Origin: UBA5158 sp963692955
Lineage (GTDB): Bacteria > Pseudomonadota > Gammaproteobacteria > DSM-16500
NCBI GenBank assembly: GCA_963692955.1
Contig: OY843587.1
Span: 2,480,001 to 2,544,000 of the forward strand
Direction of reading: 5' to 3'
Length of the DNA: 64,000 nucleotides
Within the stretch, counting starts at the first letter, position 1; each line of letters starts with the position of its first letter. A program made the position numbers and the translations under genes. The notes under the pieces were generated by a model. The model made no database searches. It was given only the letters and a program-made list of their open reading frames with translations, and was not told the origin of the DNA. This document shows positions 37,529 to 47,503 of this stretch, in pieces.

Positions 37529-38512
37529 TTACCTGCTATACGATAAAGCAATACCTTGCATAGTTCTTAATATATTTTCGATATTTTCTTTTAACTCTTG
37601 ACCTTCGGATTTGGCGGCGGCTGTTTCAAAAAGTTTATTTCTGTGTTTAACAATCTCAGAGACGCTAGTCGTCCACTTCATTGCAAATAATTCTAAAGCT
37701 TGATTTGGATCGACATCGACTTTTAATTTCAAAATATCTATCAGGCTGTTAATGACTTGCTTTTTGTTTTCTAATGTTTGCGATTGAAAAAAAGCGGCGT
37801 CTAAATGCGCTTGGTATTTTTCTAAAAGCTGGCGCATACGTCGGACTTTTAATTCAGATTGGTAGCAAGCAGGTAACAACGCTTCAATGTCTGCAACTAA
37901 TATTGAACCTTGTGATTGAATATATTTATTGAAGATAGATTCATTGCGATGTTTTGTAATGAGTTTGACTGTGGCGCTAAAACCAAATACATCTGTAAAT
38001 TTATTAAAATCTACCGAATCGCCTTTATTAATTCTTAGTGAGACAGCCAAATCAATTTTTTGTTGTATGGCAACTCTGTCAATGGTATTAGATTTGGATT
38101 TGGTATCTGTCAAGTACTGGATATATTTATCTAGGCGTTCGTTAATTTTCTTAACATCATAATATTCTAATTGTAACTTTTGTTTAGAAGACACTGTCTT
38201 TTCTTCTTTTTCTTGCTTCACTTCATCATCCGCAGATTTTCTACGCATACTAGTAAAAGAGGCGAGCCTAGTCTTAAGTGAATTTGTTGGAGTAGTAACA
38301 GGCGATGCTAATTTGTCAGTCGACGTTTCGCTATCCTGACTATCAGCATTCGGATTTACAGTTTGAGATATTTGATCTGGGGTTTGATTCGGCTTATTAT
38401 TAATTGCTGCGGCCTTCGTTGCAAATGCGCTACCTGAATTAGATAATAGAGCGCTTTTCACAGCTTGTTGTTTTGCATCTGGAATTGTAAATTGAGGTTT
38501 TTTACTTAGCAT
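37529..38512 (-). CDS. Orphan helical protein, candidate effector
   Basis: 327 residues; the first ~120 are low-complexity and polar (Ser/Thr/Asn/Gln/Pro) with a KTRLASFTSMRRKS segment and a Lys/Glu stretch, the last ~200 are helical. The C-terminal part contains several Leu-heptad stretches (YQSELKVRRMRQLLEKYQAHL) that may be coiled coils. No membrane segment. Family unknown. Confidence 0.62.
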   Translation of the reverse strand: MLSKKPQFTIPDAKQQAVKSALLSNSGSAFATKAAAINNKPNQTPDQISQTVNPNADSQDSETSTDKLASPVTTPTNSLKTRLASFTSMRRKSADDEVKQEKEEKTVSSKQKLQLEYYDVKKINERLDKYIQYLTDTKSKSNTIDRVAIQQKIDLAVSLRINKGDSVDFNKFTDVFGFSATVKLITKHRNESIFNKYIQSQGSILVADIEALLPACYQSELKVRRMRQLLEKYQAHLDAAFFQSQTLENKKQVINSLIDILKLKVDVDPNQALELFAMKWTTSVSEIVKHRNKLFETAAAKSEGQELKENIENILRTMQGIALSYSR

Positions 38513-38633
38513 ACTAAATTCTCATATTGAATATGAATGGTCAATTAGTATACATTTAATAACCCTTTTGGTCAAGCAAACATCTTAATAAAATGATTCA
38601 TAAAAAACAATGATTTATACATTCCGACAAGCT

Positions 38634-39329
38634 CTAGGGCTGCATTTTTCTACCCTGCTCAATGATAAAATTCTCTGCGTTATTTAATTTTTGAATATCA
38701 AAACGCTTAATCAAAATAATCGGTTGTTTAGTTTCTTCTACAGAACTAATAATAATATCGTCACGCATAAACCCTAGCTGTTCAAAGTAGACGGCAATCT
38801 TATTCAAGACTTCCACAGAATCATGCATAAACCAGGCAGTTTGATTTTTAGAAGTATATTTCCAAGCATTTCCTGGTGTCACGACCGATTTGAAAATGGC
38901 ATCGAGCTTTTGTCTCACGGGGAATTTAAAGACATTCTGAAATAGATTTAAAGTAGGAGTGGCTAGTTCCCACCAGCACGACTTCAATTGGATACCGCTA
39001 TCTTCAAGCTGATAATCATTGTTCTGAATAAATTTCACGTGTTCACTTTGATCATCTAAACTATTTGCCGAACGCAGCTTGCCTGTGATATAAAAAAATT
39101 CTTCACTTTCCCGCACAGCGGTTGGAACCAATAGTTGCTTACACGCTTTATTACAGGTATAAAAATTTATGACATGTTGCATGATGGAAGCTTTAGTCCA
39201 GGGATTAAATATTGGGTTTGGCGCAAGTGTATTATCGGCGGAGCGCCTACCATAACGTAATTTATCCAGTTCAGATTTTTTTATTGTAAGATTATATTGA
39301 AAGGTAAAACTGGAACGTGGATTAGCCAT
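38634..39329 (-). CDS. Orphan protein
   Basis: 231 residues, no signal peptide, mixed alpha/beta. Noted segments: WWELATPTLNLFQNVFKFPVRQKLD and a C-terminal strand IILIKRFDIQKLN. Nothing that I can assign to a known family. It stands alone between two other orphan genes on the same strand, with AAGTAAG just before the ATG as a weak SD. Confidence 0.58.
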   Translation of the reverse strand: MANPRSSFTFQYNLTIKKSELDKLRYGRRSADNTLAPNPIFNPWTKASIMQHVINFYTCNKACKQLLVPTAVRESEEFFYITGKLRSANSLDDQSEHVKFIQNNDYQLEDSGIQLKSCWWELATPTLNLFQNVFKFPVRQKLDAIFKSVVTPGNAWKYTSKNQTAWFMHDSVEVLNKIAVYFEQLGFMRDDIIISSVEETKQPIILIKRFDIQKLNNAENFIIEQGRKMQP

Positions 39330-39500
39330 ACTTACTTCCTATGCAAATAAATTTGTAACATGCGGACGGGCATAAACTTTCAGAGGACATGCTGATTGTC
39401 GGTTAGCTTACTTAGATCAATAGATTTAGTCAATTATATTAACAATCAGAATAATTCGCCAGGACTAAAATGGGCGCAGCGACAGCTCCGCCCATGATAA

Positions 39501-40712
39501 TTACAGTGCAGCGGTCATACTACTCTTAGTCGGCGCTGATACCGAAATCGAAGGGTCTAGCAATAATGGATTAAATCTTTCAAAGTAGCCGTCGGCTACT
39601 AAGAAAAGTTTTTGCACTTCGCCAACTTCCGAACAAAATGAATTAAAAACATTGTTTAACTGTTTAGTCTCTTTAATATGATTCAACAATTCGGCCGGTG
39701 ACTTAATCGTTTTAGTTACAGCCGCGTCCGTGACAACAACGTGATGGCCAGATATCAACGTATGCAGCTTTTCTAAGAAATCTCTTTTTTGCACGCGTTT
39801 ATTTTGTTGGAAAAAATTATTTTCTTTGAGCTGTTCGTTCAATACGCCGATTTTCATCTCTAACAAGTTTTTTAATTCTTGCTCTGGATGCGGGCCATTC
39901 AAAATATCTTCGATCAAATCGTCATGATAAGCTTTCAATTTTGGCTGTACGTGCATAGCTGAATGTACCAAAATCGGCGTGGATTTCGCCGGCGGTATCG
40001 TCAGACTGACTGTTTTACTTTGTTCGGTCAAAAGCCCTTCTACTTTTTCCAGTGTTTTATTTACATTGCGATTATCATAAGATACCTTCGCTTGATAACC
40101 ACTCCACAACGCGCTGACGCCTGATATTGCAGCGGCGCCGATCGCTGCGATGCTAGTCACGATGGACAGCGGCGGACTGACGATCAATAAGAACGTAATC
40201 GCTAAAGCAGAAACTACACCCGTGAACGCGGCGATCATGCTATGCCGTAATTCTTTGGCGTGATATTTTTTTCCTTCCACACCAGTTTCTTTAAATAATT
40301 TGTAAGCATGAAAAAGTGATTTGGCCGTGTGATACAACGTGTTAGTGCCGATCGCAGCGACAAATAATAATGGCGCAACGGCGGCGATAGTTACCACACC
40401 TAACAAAGAACCTAAAATAGCCGCGCCGATTACCATGAATTTCACTGTTTCTAAAACCGCTTTTGCGGTCTTGGTAAAATTACGGTTAACCGCATTGAAG
40501 TAATTCACTAACGCTAATATCGCGCGGATCATTTCCGTCGCTAGCGCGGCCGGTAAGACAAAAAATCTTGCGGGACCCGTCATCGCCGGTGTCAGCGCTG
40601 CGAAGATACCTGTGAATAAACCTAATTGCACCGCATCATTCGCGTGTCCGACGATTGGTATGATGGGATCATTATCTAAAACTATTTGACGACGATTACG
40701 CGTAGCTGCCAT
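39501..40712 (-). CDS. Multi-span membrane orphan protein
   Basis: 403 residues from ATG 40712 with AGGAG 5 nt upstream; a longer frame to 40784 is less likely. The first ~220 residues hold four to six hydrophobic segments (ending near GVSALW), rich in Ala/Gly/Ile, and the C-terminal ~180 are soluble and helical. Multi-span N-terminus plus cytosolic tail is common in inner-membrane proteins and in effectors that enter host membranes. Not recognised. Confidence 0.68.
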   Translation of the reverse strand: MAATRNRRQIVLDNDPIIPIVGHANDAVQLGLFTGIFAALTPAMTGPARFFVLPAALATEMIRAILALVNYFNAVNRNFTKTAKAVLETVKFMVIGAAILGSLLGVVTIAAVAPLLFVAAIGTNTLYHTAKSLFHAYKLFKETGVEGKKYHAKELRHSMIAAFTGVVSALAITFLLIVSPPLSIVTSIAAIGAAAISGVSALWSGYQAKVSYDNRNVNKTLEKVEGLLTEQSKTVSLTIPPAKSTPILVHSAMHVQPKLKAYHDDLIEDILNGPHPEQELKNLLEMKIGVLNEQLKENNFFQQNKRVQKRDFLEKLHTLISGHHVVVTDAAVTKTIKSPAELLNHIKETKQLNNVFNSFCSEVGEVQKLFLVADGYFERFNPLLLDPSISVSAPTKSSMTAAL

Positions 40713-40871
40713 AAAAACTCCTGTTATGTTTAATTTTTTAGATGCGAGGTATTTTAATGCTTTACAAAAATTATTGTTAAGCAAAATTAATTGTATTTTT
40801 TTAAATTTAGAATAATTTACAAGCGAATTGCGAGATGTCGTACAATTACTCTCTGTCGCGGAAAAAAAGCG

Positions 40872-42599
40872 TTATGATTTTGGATTCAAAGGCCGCAGAA
40901 ATTTTTCTTCGAACTCCGCCGCGCCTAAAGGTTTACTGATTAAATAGCCTTGCACTTCATCACAGGCAAACTTAGTGAGAAAGTTTAATTGATCTTGCGT
41001 TTCAACACCTTCCGCGACGACTGATAGATTGAGATTTTTAGCCAATGAGATAATTGTTTTGATGATGGCGAGTGACGTGGAATTAGAAGTGATTTCAGAA
41101 ACAAATGATTTATCGATTTTAATCTTATCGACCGGAAACTTGGTTAAATAACTTAACGAAGAATAACCGGTGCCAAAGTCATCGAGCGCGATAGTCGTGC
41201 CGGATTTTTTTAATTCTTCCATCTTGGAAGAGATTAACGAATAGTCTTCGACGATAGCGCTTTCGGTTAATTCAATGGTGATGTCACCGGGCGATAAATT
41301 CTTATCTTTAATAACTTTGTTCAGCATGCTAACCAAGTTGTCTTGCTTAAGTTGGTTAGGAGATAAATTAATAGCGACAGGCACATAACATTTCGCGTCT
41401 TTTTTCCAGGCGGCGATTTGACTGGCAATTTGTTCAATCGCCCATTCGCCGATCGCAACGATCAAGCCAGTTTCTTCCGCGATCTTGATAAAATTGATGG
41501 GCAGAGATACTTTGCCATTCGGATCACGCCAGCGCAGCAGCGCTTCGCAGCCGATTAATTTATTTTGGCTGATGTTTAGAATAGGCTGGTAATAGACTAA
41601 AAACTCATGGTTCTGCAACGCTTTTTCTAAAATATCACGCGTTTGCTGATGAATTAACGTATTGTGCGACTCTCTATCGTCTTGCGTTTTAAAACTTAGC
41701 TTTTCCAGCAACGCGCGCTCATGCTGCTTGGTATCCGGCATGTCAGCGGAAGTATCGTTGTTGAAGACCGCGACGATAATTTCAAAACTTCTTAATGTTT
41801 TACGTAGCGTTAAATAGAAATTAACGGCGACAGTTTCATTTAATTTATTTTTTAAGGTCGTAGCAGTGAAGAAATAGGGAGTTTCTTTCTTGACTATGGC
41901 ATCGATTATTTTATGCAATTCCGGAGTAGGGATATCTCTAAAAATATCTTGCAAACTAATCGTCAGCATTTCTTCGCTAGAGTAATTCGTGATATCTAAT
42001 GCGCGGCTATTTGCGAATTCGCAATTCCAGGTTCGCATGTTGAAAACAAAAATATTGCAGTCTATCGCATCGTAAATATGTGACAACATTTCTAAACGCA
42101 ATTTAATGCGTTTGGTTTCTAAAATATCGACGACAATTTTTCCCAGTGACTTCAACGCTTGCTTTTGTGTCTCAGTCAATGTTTTAGGTTTCATATCTAA
42201 GACACAGAGTGCACCCAAACGGAAACCTTCTGGATTTATTAACGGTACGCCCGCATAGAATCTCACTTGATAAGTACTCTTCACTAATGGGCTCTCAGAA
42301 AAAATCGCGTCTTTAGTGGTATCCGGAATTTCATAATAATCGTCCTGCAAAATCGTTTGATTACAAAATACTGTTTCCCTAGGCATTTCCGTCAACGCGG
42401 TATCGATGCCAGTACCGGCTTTCGACCATTGACGATCTTCGTCGATAAAATTAATTAAAGAGACGGGAGTTTCACAAATGAGACTGGCAAGTTTTGTAAT
42501 ATCATCGAAGGTTCTTTCAGCGGGCGTGTCGAGGATGTCATATTGTAACAACGCGGATACTCGTTCATTGTCATAATCTGAATCCGTGGAGTTAGGCAT
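40872..42599 (-). CDS. Cyclic-di-GMP phosphodiesterase (GAF-PAS-EAL)
   Basis: 575 residues. An N-terminal GAF domain (about 20-165: FDDITKLASLICETPVSLINF ...), a PAS domain (about 175-290) and a complete EAL domain follow, with no GGDEF between them. Catalytic motifs are intact: EALLRW, the Asn in NLSPNQ, ELTES, DDFGTGYSS, KIDKSFV, AEGVET and VQGYL. It should hydrolyse c-di-GMP to pGpG, which Orn (6.9 kb) then degrades. The SD is close to the start (AGGA, 4 nt). Confidence 0.92.
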   Translation of the reverse strand: MPNSTDSDYDNERVSALLQYDILDTPAERTFDDITKLASLICETPVSLINFIDEDRQWSKAGTGIDTALTEMPRETVFCNQTILQDDYYEIPDTTKDAIFSESPLVKSTYQVRFYAGVPLINPEGFRLGALCVLDMKPKTLTETQKQALKSLGKIVVDILETKRIKLRLEMLSHIYDAIDCNIFVFNMRTWNCEFANSRALDITNYSSEEMLTISLQDIFRDIPTPELHKIIDAIVKKETPYFFTATTLKNKLNETVAVNFYLTLRKTLRSFEIIVAVFNNDTSADMPDTKQHERALLEKLSFKTQDDRESHNTLIHQQTRDILEKALQNHEFLVYYQPILNISQNKLIGCEALLRWRDPNGKVSLPINFIKIAEETGLIVAIGEWAIEQIASQIAAWKKDAKCYVPVAINLSPNQLKQDNLVSMLNKVIKDKNLSPGDITIELTESAIVEDYSLISSKMEELKKSGTTIALDDFGTGYSSLSYLTKFPVDKIKIDKSFVSEITSNSTSLAIIKTIISLAKNLNLSVVAEGVETQDQLNFLTKFACDEVQGYLISKPLGAAEFEEKFLRPLNPKS

Positions 42600-42722
42600 A
42601 AATCCTTTTTACTTCTTATCCGTTAAAAAACAAGAGGATGAATGTTTATAATACAATATTATGGCAGAATTAACCAGGTGAGGGGTGCAAGAAATGCTAT
42701 TTATGTATCCAATTCTTTCAAT

Positions 42723-44480
42723 TTATCCAAATCTATTCATTTTTATAGCTACTACGTGTTCGTCATCATGTGTAGCAACTGGTGCATATTGTGCGTCTTG
42801 TTTGCAGCCAAACAAGGTCTTGCGCCAAAAATTTAATGGTTTTCTAAATGAATGAAGTAATAGGGCCACCAACGTTCCCAATATAATAATGTCAGCGGCC
42901 AATATAATATGGCTGCCGAGGCTGCCGCGTGGTTGCTCTCTGGTTAAAAGATTAAGCTCGGGCGTGATCGTCGCATCTTGATAATCATCGAAGATTGAGT
43001 GCGGTTCTGATACTGGTGCTGCCAAAGGTTTTGTAGAGTTGATAATGGCGATTACATTGCTATTATCAAACATAAACTCTGGAACCATTTTCCAATCATG
43101 AATTAACGCGTATTTTTTAAATAACTCTAAATCTCTGCCAATCACAACAGTTTCGTTTGGATGGTTCGCTTGATAGTTCAACGTTAAGTTTTGTCGCAGC
43201 GGTTTTATCAATGGTAATGTTAAGTTGAGATTCAAATGTAGCAAGATATCACTATGTTCTTTCGATACGTAACTTGTCATGCTTTTTGAATGAGAATTCA
43301 TCTGCTGGGCGGGAATGTGATATTTTTCCCAAGCGCGCGTTTCGTTCGACCAAATTGTTTGTTCGAACACAACTAAATCTTCCACCATTTGGATGTTACC
43401 AGAAAATTGCTCCATCAATTCTGCTAACACTTTTTCAACGTCTGGCATCACATTTGTTTTGATGTGCCATAGCGAATATAAATTACCAACGTCCGTCGTG
43501 TCGGCGACACTGCGCGCATCTTCCGGCGTTAAATGAAAGTGTGAAAGCAATGATTGATAACCATTCTCACGCGCTTTTTTTTCTGCGGCGAGTTCTTCCT
43601 CAGTTTTATGCAATATTACTTTTGATGGCGTAACCGGTGCAGGCGTTGGCTTACGATAGTTCTTATATTTATGGCCCAAGTTGATGGTCATATGCTTGGC
43701 GATGTATTCGACGTATTCAACATAAAATCGGTCCCTACTAATATAATAACTGGGACGGATATGAGCAAACCTAGATTCTCTGCCGTGACCAATGTTGATG
43801 ATGTCGTTGACAGTCTCAGTGATACTAATGCCGTGATCGATCAAACGGAGGAAATCTTTTTCGACTAACTCTTTTTGATAAAGCAACCGTTCGCAAGCGA
43901 GAAACTGCGCTTTTTCCGATAAGGGCAGACTTAACGTTAAAATTTGCTGCGCGTTTAATAAAGTTTCGTCGAAGAAAGTCTTGAAGAATAACACGCGACT
44001 AGCGGTAAAAAATCCAGATAAATCTAATTTAATAAAATTAGCGTCTTTCACTTTTTGAATGTCTTGCGCGGATAAATAATTAGAAGCGGCACCCTGGCTG
44101 ACTTTCCAGATATGCAATTCCATATTATCAAAATCTCTAAAGCTTTTAGTCAACAATGTTTCCGCTAGGTAAACGACTGTTTGCTTATTAGCTGCGCGAC
44201 GTTCGTCAATTTTGCTAAGATCTTCCGTAGTGATACCGGCTTGACGTAGTTCTTCAATCAATTGATAAGGGAAATTTGCAGCTTCGCGCGGTGGAATATG
44301 ATCATTACTATTCAAACCTACTGTCAATTCCACATTATTGATGATGGCATTCAAAATATTGCTGATAATCCTGAAGGATTTGGCTGTCCCAGAAATCTTA
44401 AAGCCGGACTTCCCAATGTTCCATGCTGTATTCATGAATTTTTCGATTAACAATATTCTATCGATTTGACGTGACAACAT
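42723..44480 (-). CDS. Tail-anchored orphan protein, 585 aa
   Basis: A long helical body then one membrane helix near 540-560 (IILAADIIILGTLVALLLH) and a short basic tail. An AGGT SD is 6 nt from the ATG. A segment RQAGITTEDLSKIDERRAAN resembles NAGITAADVDEVQQSSGRN in the protein at 45433-46707, so the two are probably distant paralogues. C-terminal anchoring with a large helical body suggests insertion into a membrane after translation; in intracellular bacteria such proteins are often effectors. Function unknown. Confidence 0.66.
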   Translation of the reverse strand: MLSRQIDRILLIEKFMNTAWNIGKSGFKISGTAKSFRIISNILNAIINNVELTVGLNSNDHIPPREAANFPYQLIEELRQAGITTEDLSKIDERRAANKQTVVYLAETLLTKSFRDFDNMELHIWKVSQGAASNYLSAQDIQKVKDANFIKLDLSGFFTASRVLFFKTFFDETLLNAQQILTLSLPLSEKAQFLACERLLYQKELVEKDFLRLIDHGISITETVNDIINIGHGRESRFAHIRPSYYISRDRFYVEYVEYIAKHMTINLGHKYKNYRKPTPAPVTPSKVILHKTEEELAAEKKARENGYQSLLSHFHLTPEDARSVADTTDVGNLYSLWHIKTNVMPDVEKVLAELMEQFSGNIQMVEDLVVFEQTIWSNETRAWEKYHIPAQQMNSHSKSMTSYVSKEHSDILLHLNLNLTLPLIKPLRQNLTLNYQANHPNETVVIGRDLELFKKYALIHDWKMVPEFMFDNSNVIAIINSTKPLAAPVSEPHSIFDDYQDATITPELNLLTREQPRGSLGSHIILAADIIILGTLVALLLHSFRKPLNFWRKTLFGCKQDAQYAPVATHDDEHVVAIKMNRFG

Positions 44481-44622
44481 ATTTACCTACCAGATGTTAT
44501 TTGAGCAATATTATACTGACAATTAATCAGCATTATACAAAGGATTTATTAAGATAGTATTAAAAATGAACGATAGCTTGAGGATCGCTTAAGTCACTGT
44601 TTTCGAGAAGAATATGTGAATG

Positions 44623-45300
44623 TTAACGGCGTCCACGCCCGCCGTGGAAGCCACCTCGATGACCGCCAAAATCACGTCCGCCGTAGCCGCCCCGGTCTTG
44701 GTGATATTGTTGATGGTTTTGGTGATTAGCGTGGTTGGTATTCGTGTGATTTGCATTGGTGTGACTAGCGTTCGCATTGGTATGCTGTGTAGAGGTATTT
44801 GTATGCTGCGCGTTTGTGTGTGACGTATTGGTATGCGCGGTATTGTTATTAACGTTTGAATGATTCACAGCGTTGTTACTAACATTATTGTGATTGAAGT
44901 TTTGATTGTTACCGTTATAGTTATGGTTCCAATTATTATTATTCCAATTATTATGGTTCCAATTGTTGTTGTTCCAGTTGCCGTTCCAATTATTCCCCCA
45001 ACCGCCCCAGGCCCCGCCAATCAATGCCCCCACTGCTAGACCGGTGAACAGCGCTGCTCCGAATCCATAGCTAGGATAAAAATAATCGGGCGCATAATAA
45101 TAAGATGGAGGATAGTAATAATAAGGTGAGTAATAGGGTGGTGGCGGTGGAAATGCGGCGGGCTTATCCCACACTGGTGCTGGGTAATCATCAGGATAAT
45201 AATCGAAAGTATTTACAATCACGTCGGCATAAGCCTGGAGGGTAATAAAAAGCAGAGTAAACGCTGAAAAATTTAAAAAAATTTTGAAAACGTTTTTCAT
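44623..45300 (-). CDS. Secreted Asn/His-rich repetitive protein
   Basis: 225 residues with a signal peptide (FSAFTLLFITLQAYA). A Pro/Tyr-rich stretch (about 50-80) is followed by a Gly/Ala hydrophobic patch (GAALFTGLAVGALIGGAWGG), then ~90 residues of Asn/Trp/His and HTN units (NNNNWNH, HTNANHTN), and a Gly/Arg tail. Possibly a surface or metal-binding protein; Asn/His tracts can bind metal. The repeats are in frame and could vary in length. Family not assignable because of low complexity. Confidence 0.66.
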   Translation of the reverse strand: MKNVFKIFLNFSAFTLLFITLQAYADVIVNTFDYYPDDYPAPVWDKPAAFPPPPPYYSPYYYYPPSYYYAPDYFYPSYGFGAALFTGLAVGALIGGAWGGWGNNWNGNWNNNNWNHNNWNNNNWNHNYNGNNQNFNHNNVSNNAVNHSNVNNNTAHTNTSHTNAQHTNTSTQHTNANASHTNANHTNTNHANHQNHQQYHQDRGGYGGRDFGGHRGGFHGGRGRR

Positions 45301-45432
45301 GATTTTTCTCCAGGATAATATTCTAAGACAGAGCTAATCATGTTGATACGATTATATTATAAGCCGAATAAGACCCGGATTTTCACGATAAAATCGAAAA
45401 AAAATCCTTGCATTTTACTTTTTGAAAGCGTG

Positions 45433-46707
45433 CTAAATGTTGGTTAAGCGCGTTACTTCTTCTTCTGTGCCAATCTCATTTTGTGGCGCTGACGCAAGGC
45501 AATATCTGAAAGGATTTAACTTTGCTAATTTATTTCTGAATAAAAACGCAGACAATATGACGATAACACCAGCTTCGCTAAGCAACGGATTTTCACTAAC
45601 GATGGAAAATATCGCTAAAAGAACCGAAGCGCTCAAACCATGGCGTTGCGCATAAACATCATTAAGATATTCTTGACTAGTTTTAAAAAAATTAGGTAAC
45701 GCCGCTTCTAGTGTTTCATTACTAGGTTGAGTGAAATTAACAGCAGCCAAATTATCGATCGCGGCTGCGGCTTGATCTTGAGAAAATAAATTTTGGCAGC
45801 GGTTATGCTGATAACATTGCATAAAATCATTTTGTCCCATTAACATTTGTAAAGCTGACTTCGTGTCGTTGTGCTGCTTGACCTCTGCAGAAAATTTTTC
45901 TGTCCAGAGAGTTAATTTAGGATTTAGTTGCGAAATCTTTAGTTGTTTTTTTAACTGCGCGATAAACTTGAAATCAAATTGATATACGACAAATAAAGAA
46001 TTTTTTTGAGATAACAAATCTTGCTGGGCCGGCGTTAATACGTCAGATTTGCCGTCTTTGATAAAATCTAAAATCGCCTTGGCGATAGTTTCAACCTGCA
46101 CGCCTTGACTCATATGCTCTAAAGCGATAGCTTGAATATCATTTTTTGTAGATTGCGCGGCCCACCATTGCTCGCGTACTTGCTGTTCCGTGCAACTTCT
46201 TAATTTAGCTATCGCTAAGCGCGGTGGTACGTTAGCATTTTGCATCATGCCTTTAATCGCTTCTAATCGATAGGGCAAGATCACATTACTTAATTCCACT
46301 TCGGTGACATTCGCGCGTTGCATAGTTTCTCTATAATTACCTGGATAAGATTGCGCGCGGTAAGGAGCATAAACCATATGCGAAAGTTCGTAACTCGCCG
46401 GCATCACAGTAATGTTATTATTCACCATCAAATCGCCAAGCACAGTGTAGAGTAAATCAATATTTCTACCGCTACTCTGCTGCACTTCATCAACGTCCGC
46501 CGCTGTGATGCCGGCGTTTAACAGCGCATTTATCTGATCGTTAGTGATATGCTTAGTCACCGCAGGGTTAATTGGTTTATTATTTAAAATCGCATCAGTT
46601 ACATGGAATACTTCATAATGCACGGTAAAATACGTCGCTTCACCGTTAAATGGCGAATGTAGAACTTCTTTCATTATTTTGTGAAGTAACTTTATCTGCT
46701 CGCGCAT
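45433..46707 (-). CDS. Tail-anchored orphan protein with CYxxNxC motif
   Basis: 424 residues, GGAG 8 nt before the ATG. Helical body, then a C-terminal helix (AGVIVILSAFLF, about 385-400) and a polar tail. The segment FMQCYQHNRCQNLF recurs as WLACYTQNDCDTLV in the gene just upstream (46692-47222), so they share a tail module. The segment NAGITAADVDEV links it to 42723-44480. Its start overlaps the upstream gene by 16 bp. Role unknown; effector or envelope protein are both possible. Confidence 0.66.
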   Translation of the reverse strand: MREQIKLLHKIMKEVLHSPFNGEATYFTVHYEVFHVTDAILNNKPINPAVTKHITNDQINALLNAGITAADVDEVQQSSGRNIDLLYTVLGDLMVNNNITVMPASYELSHMVYAPYRAQSYPGNYRETMQRANVTEVELSNVILPYRLEAIKGMMQNANVPPRLAIAKLRSCTEQQVREQWWAAQSTKNDIQAIALEHMSQGVQVETIAKAILDFIKDGKSDVLTPAQQDLLSQKNSLFVVYQFDFKFIAQLKKQLKISQLNPKLTLWTEKFSAEVKQHNDTKSALQMLMGQNDFMQCYQHNRCQNLFSQDQAAAAIDNLAAVNFTQPSNETLEAALPNFFKTSQEYLNDVYAQRHGLSASVLLAIFSIVSENPLLSEAGVIVILSAFLFRNKLAKLNPFRYCLASAPQNEIGTEEEVTRLTNI

Positions 46708-47222
46708 TGATAACGCTCCACGTCAGATAAATCATGTTGTTCTTGAATCGGTTTGTTTCTAAAAAAATCAAACCAATGCCACGGGTTAATCAGTTTTAAT
46801 TTCATAGCGATGACAAACGTCAACAACAGCGTACCACCCGCGAACCTGGCTTGATTTTCATTAATGTGTTGCGCCGCTTGGATTTGAAAAGCCGGCGTGA
46901 AGCTTTGATTGAGATGTAGGTCCAACACTTCTGGATGATGCTGCAAATAGCCTGGTACTTGCGTTAGCACTTGATCGGGATGTTCGCGGAAAAATTTATC
47001 GCGGCGGTAGTGCTGTAAATTCTCCGCCATTTGTGGCAGATTTACCAAAGTATCACAGTCATTTTGTGTGTAGCACGCAAGCCAAGCGGCTTGCGCTTGT
47101 AAAAAATTATCGGCCGCAGCAGTGTCATCAGCCAATGCATGCGCTAGCTTTTTAAACTCACCCACTTCAGAATTTAATATGGTATCGATTTCTTGGGCGC
47201 TATTGCCCCGGCTAGACTGCAT
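46692..47222 (-). CDS. Short orphan protein sharing the CYxxNxC tail module
   Basis: 176 residues, GAGGG before the ATG. It carries the CYTQNDC motif at about 50 and a hydrophobic helix near 135-150 (AGGTLLLTFVIAMKL), followed by NPWHWFDFFRNK, like FRNKLAKLNPFRY of the neighbour. It looks like the C-terminal half of the larger relative at 45433-46707. Either a partial duplication or a separate short family member. Confidence 0.62.
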   Translation of the reverse strand: MQSSRGNSAQEIDTILNSEVGEFKKLAHALADDTAAADNFLQAQAAWLACYTQNDCDTLVNLPQMAENLQHYRRDKFFREHPDQVLTQVPGYLQHHPEVLDLHLNQSFTPAFQIQAAQHINENQARFAGGTLLLTFVIAMKLKLINPWHWFDFFRNKPIQEQHDLSDVERYQCASR

Positions 47223-47451
47223 GCTGCCCTCGTTTTGCTATTATTAGTTATGGCGCATATTGTATAATAAATATACTCATTCGGCAACATCTAATAGCCA
47301 TTGCGCAGCTCATTTAAGCTTAGGTAATTGTTTTTTGCGTAATATATAGGAAAAGCCACGTTAAAAGTACTTGCCAAAATCTTCGAATAAGCATAAATTT
47401 TTCTCTTCACGCGCCGATTTGAGCTACAGATTGCGGGCGCTTTATAAATCC

Positions 47452-47497
47452 GGCTAAAGCGTAAGATCGCTTTAGCCTCTATTGTTATTAATAGAGG
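47452..47497 (+). promoter_or_regulatory. Two overlapping hairpins; the second hides the SD of 47504-48088
   Basis: Hairpin A: GGCTAAAGCG (47452-47461) pairs perfectly with 47468-47477, loop TAAGAT. Hairpin B: CCTCTATT (47476-47483) pairs perfectly with AATAGAGG (47490-47497), loop GTTATT. The arms share bases 47476-47477, so both cannot form fully. AGAGG in hairpin B is the SD, 6 nt before the ATG at 47504. This looks like a translational switch, for example a thermosensor or attenuator; the trigger is unknown. Confidence 0.6.
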
Positions 47498-47503
47498 TTC
47501 TTC

